The position numbers were made by a program, and so were the translations under genes. Source: Gymnothorax reevesii (taxonomy: Eukaryota; Chordata; Actinopteri; Anguilliformes; Muraenidae). From it: a DNA stretch of 64,000 bases. Position 1 is the first letter of the stretch. The number at the start of each line of letters is the position of its first letter. Of the stretch, positions 12,350 through 22,247 are shown piece after piece. The stretch lies in assembly GCA_029721435.1 (NCBI GenBank), contig CM056578.1, forward strand, positions 17,124,411-17,188,410, written 5' to 3'. The notes under the pieces are model-generated. The model worked only from the letters and a program-made list of their open reading frames with translations, had not been told where the DNA came from and made no database searches.

Positions 12350-12672
12350 CGTCTATGCTCCAGACCAGACGTGGCAGCACTGGCAGAATCTAGCAGAAAC
12401 ACGTAATTCTGGCTTGAGTTTGAAAGTGCGCAGCTGAAGCTGTCTGATTGGATAACGACGTGGGGTCGGGAGAAGCGGGAGCTTCTGGTTCACGGCTGCG
12501 GCTGACTTCATTAACGAGCGACCAAGAGCAGCGCGTTGCTTGCTGGAGCAAAGACGAGGAGGAGAAATTTTCGGACCGCTAATTTTAAACATTTTTGGAA
12601 CCCATACACGGTTTTGTGGATGGTCTGCTGCTGTTGAAAGTTTTCACGGTAAGCTTCACGATTTACCTGCTT
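12350..12672 (+). promoter_or_regulatory. Putative promoter and leader exon of the CACTA transposase
   Basis: A locally GC-richer segment upstream of the transposase ends in a good splice donor (TTTCACG/GTAAGC near 12648). The next CGAG at 12677-12680 would serve as acceptor just where the duplicated block begins. This suggests a non-coding first exon, inferred from composition and splice sites only. Confidence 0.35.
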
Positions 12673-13339
12673 TTTTCGAGACTAAACGAATTTGATAATG
12701 AACCCCAGTGACATGAGCTGCTAGCATGCTAGATCAATTTAGTTCAGCACAAAAGCACAGTTAAACACTCAAAGTCCTAAAAATGATTACCTGTGTGTTT
12801 TGTAAAAAGACACTGGATACGCTAAGAGGCTATGTATTACATTGTAGACTACATAGGAATGAGCCTCGTTGCCTTTTTAAATGTGTTGGCTCCAACTGTA
12901 GTCAAACATTTACCACTTACTCAGCGTTCAAGGGCCATTTTTATCGCGTGCACAGTGTACCTGCGCCACAAGCTGCAACAGCTATTGTGGCTGATTTGAA
13001 ATGCGCTGTTTCATTATGTACCTGCCATTTTCACACGGTGAAAGAATTAGTGGCCCACTTGAAGGCTCATATTGAAGAGGGCAGGTCTGTCCCCTGTCCA
13101 GTAAGTGGTTGTAAGCACATGTTTACAAAAAAGTCGTCTTTTACTTCCCACATGTGTAGGAAGCATAGGGCGTGCTCCACTGATAATATAGATGACATGT
13201 ACAGGGATACTCGCCCTCAGCCCCCTGATGCCATTGCCTGTACAGATGATTTCGACGCACATGAAGCCATGCCAACCACTAGTGCAGTGAGTGACATGCC
13301 AGAAAATGATAGTCAGTCTTATCTGAGGAACATGTGTCT
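12673..13339 (+). repeat. Second copy of the 667-bp internal duplication
   Basis: Partner of 10506-11172 in direct orientation, offset 2167 bp. This copy is continuous with the rest of the transposase frame. Confidence 0.9.
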
Positions 13340-15428
13340 CTTTTACCTTAAACTACAAGGGCAGCTGCTCATTCCTGCCTCAACTATACAGACGATTGTT
13401 GAGGAAATGCAAAATGTGCATGAGTTAGGTCAAGCCTACACATTAACTAAAGTAAGTTCTTTATTAAAACAGGATATGAACCTATCGGATGAAGTAGCTG
13501 CTAAAGTCTGTAACTGCATTAAAGAGTCAGATTTGTTTTCTGCCTGTCATCAGGGGCCGTTAAGAACAACATACACCAGAAATCAGACATTCACAAAAAT
13601 CTTTAACTACACAGAACCCCAAAAAGTGGCATTAGGAATGGATGAAAACATGACACCAAAATATGCCTACTACATACCAGTGGCAGAAACTCTGAAGAGC
13701 TTTTTACAGTCACATTTAGGGAGGAATACACAGTCAAATCAGTTTGGTAATTCGGATGAAGAGGTTTTCACAGATTTATATGATGGACAAAATTTCAAAT
13801 GTCACCAATTCTTTATTGAAAACCCTGAAAGCCTCAAACTAGTTTTGTACCAAGATTCATTTGAAATTGTGAATCCCCTGGGTTCTGCTAAAAAGACACA
13901 CAAAGTTCTTGCAGTCTATCTTTCATTGGCAAATCTACCCATTCATTTGCGTTCAAATACTGATAATATGTTTTTAGTCTTGTTGTGTATCGAGAATGAC
14001 CTCAAGCGCTTTGGAGTGTCCAAAGTTTTCTCAGAGTTGTTGGCAGATCTTAAATCCTTGGAGAAAGATGGAGTAAATGTAAATGGAGAAACGGTAAAAG
14101 CGGGTCTTTTCTGCATTGCTGGGGATAACTTGGGTTCTCATTGTATTGGTGGGTTTACCGAGAACTTCAGCCGCTCTCAATATTTTTGCAGGTACTGTGA
14201 AATCACAAGAAGTGAGTTTGAGGCTGATCCAAATGCCTGTGGTCCTCCACGCACCCCAAAAACGTATGACACGGCTGTTGCTGATCTCCAAGCTGAAAGT
14301 CTCGAAGGAGTCAGAGGAATAAAGGTAAACTCTGTCTTTAACACCCTTGAGTTTTTTCATGTTTCCCAGCCTGGTCTCCCGCCTTGTTTAGGTCATGACA
14401 TCTTTGAAGGAGTCCTGTCATATGATCTAGCACTGTACCTGAAGAACATTATAAAAAAGAAAAAATGGTTCACATACTCCCTCTTAAACAGGCGCATAAA
14501 ACAGTTTAAGTACAAGGGTTCTGAAGCTCTCACAAAGCCATGCACTATCACCCCTGATGGAGCCAAATTATCAGGGCAAGCCATTCAAAACTGGAACCTT
14601 TTGAGACTGCTACCAGTGTTGTTCGGTGATAAAGTGCAAAACCATGAGGATGAATGAGAATGGCAGTTGGTTCTCCATTTAAAAGACATTGTGGGTCTCA
14701 TTTGTGCTCAGAACATTCCCTTGTCCCAGATAGCATATCTTGATATTTTGATTCAAGAGTATTTGGAGTTGAGAAAGTCGTTGTTTCCCGAAATTCAACT
14801 AAAACCTAAGCATCACTATTTGCGACATTATTCAGCACTGTTCTTGAAATTCGGTCCATTAATTAGATTATGGACACTTAGGTTTGAGAGTAAGCACAGT
14901 TATTTTAAAAGATGTGCCAGACACTTGAAAAACTTCAGAAACATTTGTCAAACTTTGTCAGAGCGTCACCAGATGTATCAGACGTATCTTTTAGCTGGGC
15001 AACAATGCAGTCAACTACTGCAAGTGAAGGGCAGCTGTGCGTTTTATCCCAACCTCTATAGTGACAGTATTAAACATGCAGTCAGGGGGTTTGCCTTTTC
15101 AGACACCAATACCACAGTTAGCACAGACATTCAGTACAAGGGCACTGTATACAAAAAAGGACAGTTTCTTGTGTGCAGAAATGATGAGTATATGGAGTTT
15201 GGTGAACTTCTCCTCATCTTGATTCAAAATGACACATCTGTGCATGTTCTGATGGATATCCACAAAGGCATCTTCCTCTCAGAATACCATCTGTATTCTG
15301 TGACACAGGACAGTCTTGGGTTACAGTGTATCAACATTGATGACCTGCCTGATTTCTATCCTTTGGTATCATACATTCTTGGTGGATACCAAGTAATTCC
15401 GCTAAAACACAGTATTGTGGAAAAGTGA
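12783..15428 (+). pseudogene. CACTA (tnp2-like) transposase with zinc fingers, one stop
   Basis: Transposase that would excise and insert the surrounding element. The frame from ATG 12783 runs 882 codons to the stop at 15426-15428, with a single in-frame TGA at 14655-14657 that probably arose from CGA. Four C2H2-like fingers occupy about residues 4-130 (for example CVFCKKTLDTL and CPVSGCKHMFTKK). The core resembles tnp2-type transposases: LYQDSFEIVNPLG, then NLPIHLRSN, IAGDNLGSH, a CRYCEI zinc knuckle, GHDIFEGVLSYDL, and after the stop KHHYLRHYSALFLKFGPL with LWTLRFESKHSYFKR. The Asp residues in QDSF and GDN are likely catalytic. No intron is needed in this part. Confidence 0.8.
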
Positions 15429-15594
15429 AGCTCAATTAAAGCTCGGTTACATCTCACTGTAAATAGTTTGACATTATTGTAAGTATTAAGAAATGAATAT
15501 CCCTGCTTTAAGTGCATGTGCTCGTTGAAATATGCTACAACAAAACGTGTAATTTTTCTGTTCTATTTGAAGGTGGCATTTCTTCATCGCAAAT

Positions 15595-18262
15595 ATGAGT
15601 GACTCAGAGCGAACCTTCCTAGATGTTGCAATCATGGAGGTCCTGCCAGAACTTCCAGCAATGTCCAAAAACATCCTGGAAGAGCACCTACAGTCCATTG
15701 GAGTAGAGACTTATGATGATCTACGCTTTGTAACAGAGACTGATCTGATGACAGCATTGAGACCTGTACAAGCCAGAAAGCTTCTTTCTGTTTGGAAACA
15801 GAAATGTAAGTTAAAAACACACTGTCCAAAATCAATAGCAAACACAGACATTGTGTAATATTGTACTGTGTCAATCATAATCTTGTTTTTTTTTGTCATT
15901 AAAAGATCAAACTCCTGAGAACAGCTCAATATCGTCTGTGGAACCCTCACCTACCCAATTGCTGTCATCATTCTCGGTTTCACCCCAAAGTTCATCGTCA
16001 TCCTCCTCCTCCAGCCCAAGACTTAACACACAGTGGGAAGACACCTTTGAAATCCCATGGAGCAAATTTCCGGAGGAACTCATGCAGTCTTTGGAGAGGG
16101 GAAAAAGGCCAGGCCCAAAACTGAGAAGGCAAATGGTCCAGATTGTTGTGACTGAGATGATGAAAAAATGCCCTCATGTAGGTAAGAAACATTCAACTGA
16201 TGTTGCAAAAAAAAAAAGGAGGCAAAATATCCCAGCTCTCTACAAGATGTAAAAATGGGAGATGTTGTTGGAACAGGCTACCATTCCCTGGTCAAAAAAA
16301 CAAAACAATTGAAAATGTGAGACGCTCTTCAACACCTAAAATAAGGAAGAGAAAACATCGGACCGACTCAGACAACACAGACGAGATCACACTGGAAGAG
16401 AGAGCCTCAATGCAGGACACGTATGGATGCATTCAATGGAACATGAAATTCCTGCCTCTTTAAGAAACACCAGAGACACAACAGCAAAAGATGGAGAAAC
16501 TGAAGACCATCTTCCCAAACACTGATGCCAATGCAGAGGAGGTAAAATCCCTCATGAAGTCCACCTTTTACACACAGCATCAACATGTAAACCTGGGAAG
16601 AAGTATCAAAAGTCTTGAGAGCAGTGGCCGTTTTGGTTTGTCGAGCTTGGCATGTCAGTCCACTTCAAGGAACTCACTGGTATTTGCCTGAAAGAGACCT
16701 TCACACACAACTTGGATTTAAAAGGAAAAAGGCTACATGACTACATTAGCACAGTGTGGGTCCACAAGAACAAGAAGTTCCTCCAGAGTTATGCAAGACT
16801 TCAGAGGATGCGGGGTCCACAGAGTGGCTGTTCAGATGACGTGATAGAGATGCTGCTGCTTCTGCTGAGCTACTTTGATGAGAAGGAGGAGTCCATGTTT
16901 TTCCACGTAGAAGATGCATGTCTTGCAGAAGAGGTCGAGCTGGAGAAAGTTCCTCTGACACCAACTGTTGTTGTCTGTGGTGAGTCTGTTTCATCCCTCT
17001 TTTTTGTTTTTATTTTTAGCTGCGACCAAGCAGCTCTATGAACGCCTGTCTGTCTGTCCGTCTGTGACACCTTTTTCACCATGTTCCTGTCGTTGTATCA
17101 TCATGAAATTTTCAGGAGTTATTGACCTTCACCAAAGTGATGTCCATGCACAAAGTCAAGGTCAAAGGTCAAGTTCACAGAGGTCACGACCTTGTTTGCA
17201 GGTTTTCGCGCTGTAACTCCAGTTAGAATTCATGGATCGCTATGACATTTTGGAAATAGCTTCTAGGCATACAGGAGGTGTTCCCTATTGATTTTCAAGG
17301 TCATCTGTCAAATCCCAAGGTCCCAAAGGTAAAAAAAAGTGTCAATTTTGCCCGATTTGACGGTTTTCGCACCGTAACTCAAGTTTAATTCAATGAATGG
17401 CTACGAAATCTTACTACAAGCTTCTTGGTATAGAGGAGGGGTTCCCTATTGATTTTCAAGGTCATCTGTCGGATCCCAAGGTCACACCGGTCAAAAAAGT
17501 GTCGATTTTGCCCCGATTTCACAGTCTTCGCACCGTAACTCCACTTTAACTTGATGGATGGCTATTACATCTTAGAACAAGCTTCTTCGTACAGAGGAAG
17601 GGTCCCCTATTGATTTTCAAGGTCATTTGCCAATTTTGACATCACACTTGTACAAGAAACCGCCAGTCATGGACACTAGGCCTCGTGACGGATGCTAGGC
17701 GAGGTCGCAGCTATTAGATCCTTCTGATCTACTTATTCTGTTCATAGAATTTGAGTGCAGCATATATTAATGTAACCTGTTCAATTATTTATTTACAGGG
17801 CAGTCCTGCTATTCTGCAACAAGGTACATGCTGAGTCTGGATCGGAACCTCGTCAACACAAACATCTCCTCCTTCATTTCTGCATTGTGCCTCATGTTCG
17901 GGAGCTACTATTGTTTCAACATCCACTACCCATCTGAGCTGGCTTCAACTCTGGAGTTTCTTCAAAGGTGAGTAAACATGGCTTACTTATTTCTCAGGCC
18001 TGGACTTGGGCCTGGGACTCTGCGACCAAAGTAATGTAATGACAGAAGAAGCAGTCTTTCAGAGCAAAAACTTTGATTTTGCGTGAGGAATTACTAGAAG
18101 AAAATTATTAAAATACTTTCATTCTACAGGTGTTTCTTCTCCATAAACCCAGAAAAAGGAACCAAAGTAGAGAATAAAAACTCCAAGCGTCGTCTCAACG
18201 TGAACCCACGCGTCCTCACCCTGATACAGGAACTCTCTGATCACGAGTGGCGGAAAACCTAA
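15595..18262 (+). pseudogene. SAM-domain partner gene of the CACTA element (SAMD3-like)
   Basis: A second transposon gene, similar to proteins annotated in fish as SAMD3-like; its role in transposition is unknown. Exons read from the sequence: 15595-15805 with a SAM-like domain (LEEHLQSIGVETYDDL); 15906-16979, acidic/serine-rich then KCPHVGKKHSTDVAKK, DTYGCIQWN and GMSVHFKELTGI; 17799-17967 with SLDRNLVNTNISSF; and 18130-18262 ending HEWRKT. All junctions carry GT/AG and keep phase. Exon 2 is damaged by a frameshift in the A-run near 16207, another near 16300, a TAA at about 16460 and a shift near 16635. The last two exons are intact. The intron 16980-17798 holds 161-bp tandem repeats. Confidence 0.75.
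17202..17640. repeat. 161-bp tandem repeat, 2.7 units
   Basis: GTTTTCGC-type unit starts occur at 17202, 17363 and 17524, an exact 161-bp period. Each unit carries CCTATTGATTTTCAAGGTCA and a CGTAACTC block. The third unit is cut short near 17640. The array lies in the last large intron of the SAM-domain gene. Confidence 0.85.
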
Positions 18263-18279
18263 GTATGGACTTGCTCTAT

Positions 18280-18372
18280 GGACGTGTGTGTGTCTGTGAG
18301 AGTCTGTGAGTGAGTGAGAGTGTCTGTGTCTGTGAGAGTCTGTGAGTGAGAGTGTCTGTGAGAGTCTGTTGC
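18280..18372. repeat. GTCTGTGAGAGT-type minisatellite
   Basis: Alternating GTGTCTGTGAGAGTCTGTGA and GTGAGTGAGA units, immediately 3' of the SAM-gene stop codon, so probably in its 3' UTR. Confidence 0.8.
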
Positions 18373-19839
18373 ATTGTTTAAACAAGTTTTTTTGTGGCTT
18401 AGCTGTCATTTCAAATGTTACCTGTTAAATTTTTACATGTGTACCCTGTTAAAACGATTTACTCGGTTCCAGAGAGTTGCTGAGGTCTCACTACTGCATC
18501 AAACCTTGACAAACATAACATTGGTAAATTCTGATTTATAATCTTATGCTATTCTGTTCTTTGACAGAAAATGTGTACACAACAACATGAACGTGTCAGT
18601 TGATGATCTGCTTTTTTTTACATCATTGAATAGACATTTCTGAGTGTAGAAATGTAGACCTCAGTGGTTTAGTATTTTGGTTCCTATTACATGTGGCTGT
18701 TGTACAACATGAAAGTTGATGTTATGTAATGTCAGTTAAAGATTAACCCACTACCAGTTCATCAGAAGTGGAAAATATTACGTTTCTTTGCTCTCTTTAG
18801 AACACTATAAACAATTGAGGGTCATCTCCAACTGTCATAAAAAGAAAGTGTGGAAAATGTAACCTATACGAATTCAGAACTTGGATGTTAATTGACACTG
18901 TACATTGTCTTATTTTGTTGTCTAAAAGAGTTGTGGAGTTTAACAGACTGTTAAATTTTTCCTCTCACCCACATTCTTCAACTCCAATAATCTTGCACTT
19001 CCTATTCACAAGATAAAAAAAAAAAATCTCTGAGTTGTTTGTGTGAGGCAGGGAGAGTGTGTTGTTAAATCAGATGTATACTGTGGTGTACTTTTGGGGG
19101 GGAAAAAGGCATCCAACTGTTTATACTGTAACTGAGGATGACTGCTGAATAAACGTCCCAAAAGTTATGTTTTTTTCTCCTCGTTCTCATTCTTCACATT
19201 TTTGGTGCAGCTGTAGTAAAAAGTTTTAAAAAAGTGCCGGTTTAAAGTAAATTTTACATAACTTGTTTAGTAAAACAAAAATACAGTATATTATACATTG
19301 ATTTTCTGTATCCTCTACTGAACACCTCCATTTAAAATGCAAAGTTTTACTGTTGCTGGAATTTTTTGTTTGATATTTCCCTGTTAATTTGATCATTTAT
19401 TAATGCACAGTGAGCAAATATTACATGTAAAAAATACAGAAAATAGTCTGTTTATATCCAACTCTTATGTGAAATCAACACATTATTTATGTTGACTTAA
19501 CAGTTATTTAATGTGATTCAGATGTAATTTTATTGACTGTATATCAATTTACATAATTTGACCGTAAAATTATCTACTGTGCTGCCGTACCTTTTACAGG
19601 AAATCCCTGGTAACCACAGCTGCCAGCGTTTTCCTGTAAAAACAACATTTTTTTTCTTACAGTGTGTCATTAGATCCCCAATGATACGCGACGGGTCTTC
19701 GTTGACTGCAAAGCCTCTAGCAGGCTACTGTAGCAAGTGCAAATCAGATTTGATGCTTGAAAAACGCTGTTTTAAATTCTGAAGATTTGCTGCTAAATCT
19801 GAATGGTCGCCAAGGCACCAGTGAAGTGTGCCAACAAAA

Positions 19840-21332
19840 TCATTGAATTATCCATTTATAAAGTTGGGACGCTGTGTAAAATATAAATTTGACAGAAAAA
19901 GAATGCAATCTTTTGAATTTTATATGTATGTAAAAATAGTACAAAGACAATATATCAGCTGTTGAAACGGAGATTTTTTTTTTTTTGGGAAATATGGCAG
20001 TGGCGGGCGGTGGACAGAGAACAAGGAGAGCGATAAACATGTCTTTAATTTGCTTATTTTTCTAGGAGACCAGCAGATGTGGTTTTTAAAGCAAAATGTG
20101 TTTCCATTCTTGCTTTATGTAGGATTTCAGTCGCTCAAAACTTTGCAGCCTCCTTTGTCATATTTTTTGCTGCATGATGCGCCAATTAGTGTCAGTGGGT
20201 GACAGGCCTGGACTGCAGACAGACCATTTTAGCACCTAGACACTCTTCTTACGGAGCCATGTTGTTGTAATACGTGCAGAGTTAGGTGTTTGGCATGTTG
20301 TTGCTGAAATCAGCAAGGCCTTTCCTTAAAAAGGCATATGAATGCCAGTAAATCTTGCATGAAAACCTGTATGTATCATTCGCCATTAATGGTGTCTTCA
20401 CGGATGTACAAGTTACTCATGCCACATATACTAATGCACCCCCATGCTATCATGGATTCTGGTTTTTGAATTGTTAGCTGATAACAAGCCGAATGCCTCT
20501 TCAGCACAAGGTACGTGGCATCCATAATTTCCAAAAAGAATTTCACATTTTGATTGGTCAAACAACAGGGCAGTTTTCCACTTCGACTCAGTACAATTTA
20601 AATGACCTAGGTCCCAGAGAGAGAGGGCAGTTTATCTGGATCTTGAATGATTTAATCTCTACATGGCAGAATTTTAACTTACATTTGTGGATGCAATGAT
20701 AAACTGTGCTCTTTGACAATGGTTTGTTGAAGTGTACCCGAGTCCTTGCAATGATTTCCACCACAAAATCCTGTCTGTTTTTAATGAAGTGCTGCCTGAG
20801 CGCCTAAAAATCACAGCCATTCGAAACTGGATTTTGGCCTTGTCCCATGCTTACAGAGATTTCTTTGAATCTTTTAATGATATTATGTACCATAGAGGAT
20901 AAAATCTCCAAATTCTTCACCATTTTAAGTGGAAAATGTTACTCTTAAATTGTTGAACAATTTCCCCATGCAGTCTTTCATGGAATGGCTTAGCCATATT
21001 TACTTATGGAAGACTATTTATGCCCAATCATCTGACTGACCTGTTGCTAAATAATCCACTTGGCTGCGGGGTGTTCTGCCATTTATCTTGAGCATCAAGC
21101 AACTTTTCCACTCTTTTATTGTCCCCTCCCAACTTTTTTAGAACATGTTGCGACCATCAAATTCAAAACGAGTAGATATTTTTTTCAGACAATAAAATGT
21201 ATCATTTTCAACCTTGATACATTGTTTTCGTCCTATTTTCATTTAAATATAGGTTTTTTTTTATCGATTTGCAAATCATTGATTCCTGTATAATTTACAT
21301 TTAACACGGTCCCAACTTTTTTGGAAAAGAGG

Positions 21333-21334
<2 letters not shown>
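19840..21334 (-). mobile_element. Decayed Tc1/mariner copy
   Basis: Ends carry AAGTTGGGAC.CTGTGTAAA (19861) and its inverse TTAACACGGTCCCAACTTTT (21301), with GATTTGCAAATC at the inner right side. Between them the minus strand keeps scattered pieces of a Tc1 transposase (for example near 20190, 20400 and 20560), with many frameshifts. Boundaries are approximate. Confidence 0.75.

Positions 21335-21377
<43 letters not shown>
21334..21377. repeat. (GT)n microsatellite
   Basis: About 21 GT units at the right edge of the decayed Tc1 copy. Confidence 0.95.
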
Positions 21378-21379
<2 letters not shown>

Positions 21380-21381
<2 letters not shown>

Positions 21382-21999
21382 TATGCGATAATCCTTCAGA
21401 TCATTTGCTGGTAGTGACAGTTTGCGTCATTGTAAGGCAGCAAAAATTACATCATACTTTTAAGAGGCTCGTAAAGCCCTTATTCAAATGCCCGAAGGCA
21501 GATAAATAAACAAGAGGACATAAATGTAAATAAATAAATCAAATTATTTTATCTCATTCCTTATTACAGAATTATTATGGTGGTAAGTAAAGCTAAAAGC
21601 GGTGCAGCCAGTTGTGAAATAGGCTACAGAGTTTAAATGGTCAACAATAGTCATGTTACGGCTAATTTAGACCCATGAAGTTTTACAGGCTGCTCGTGTC
21701 GCCTGCAAATAAGTCAACAATGTCTCGCGCTTCTCATCGACGATTCAGACATTCACGCGCTTTTTCTGTTGGACAGTCGCTGATATTGACACCCGGTTAA
21801 AATGGCATCTGTGAGTCACGAACGAATAATATTTTCATTGGCTCCAATAGAATAGTCTGACAGTGGGATCATTTAATTGATTACCAGAAATATCGTGGCT
21901 TAAAATTTTTATTATTATTTTTTAAATATTTTAAGCCATGATACACTGCAGGCCTACGCTTAGAGCGGGACGATGTCCTGTCATGGCCCGGTGACTGAA
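21380..21999. other. Intergenic upstream of the small two-exon gene
   Basis: No coding sequence recognised. The DNA becomes richer in CpG from about 21720 towards the first exon near 22150, which fits a promoter-proximal region. Confidence 0.4.
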
Positions 22000-22140
22000 G
22001 CTGCTTTCACATTTCACATTTTTCGTCCGTCAGATTACATTCAAAGTCGAAGCAAAGACGCGAAAATTCGCGGCTTTGCATCGACTTTGAATGAAATCTG
22101 TCGGGCGAAAAATTCGTTTCGCGTACAGTGTGAAAGCGGC
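22000..22140. mobile_element. Palindromic MITE
   Basis: A 141-bp near-palindrome. The left arm GCTGCTTTCACATTTCACAT pairs with the right end read backwards as GCCGCTTTCACACTG, and the inner parts TTCAAAGTCGA.GCAAAG and CTTTGC.TCGACTTTGAA pair around an AATTCG centre. Arms are about 70 bp and roughly 80% matched. It directly abuts the first exon of the next gene. Confidence 0.7.
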
Positions 22141-22247
22141 TCGAGCCTCTCCATTTGTCGCGACAGGCGTCCGAGTCTCGGGAGGAGACGGAGCGACATG
22201 ATGGAGATTTGGAAGAACTGAACGAGTTGAGCAAAGAAATTGAAAAA

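Larger units (their letters stand above)
10022..19664 (+). mobile_element. EnSpm/CACTA DNA transposon, full length
   Basis: The 9643-bp element starts CACTGTAAAAAATGACTG and ends with the inverse of CACTGTAAGAAAAAAAATG, matching CACTA-type termini. A TG dinucleotide is repeated on both sides (10020-10021 and 19665-19666). Degenerate ACTGTAA/TTACAGT motifs recur in the terminal 500 bp, as in the subterminal repeats of CACTA elements. Inside, on the same strand, are a duplicated 5' piece, a tnp2-like transposase (12783-15428) and a SAM-domain gene (15595-18262). A poly(A) signal lies at 19148. Both genes are damaged, so this copy is probably not autonomous now. Confidence 0.85.

Noticed and set aside
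21321..21509. 62-codon frame with a Cys/Val run
   Set aside because: Produced by the GT microsatellite.
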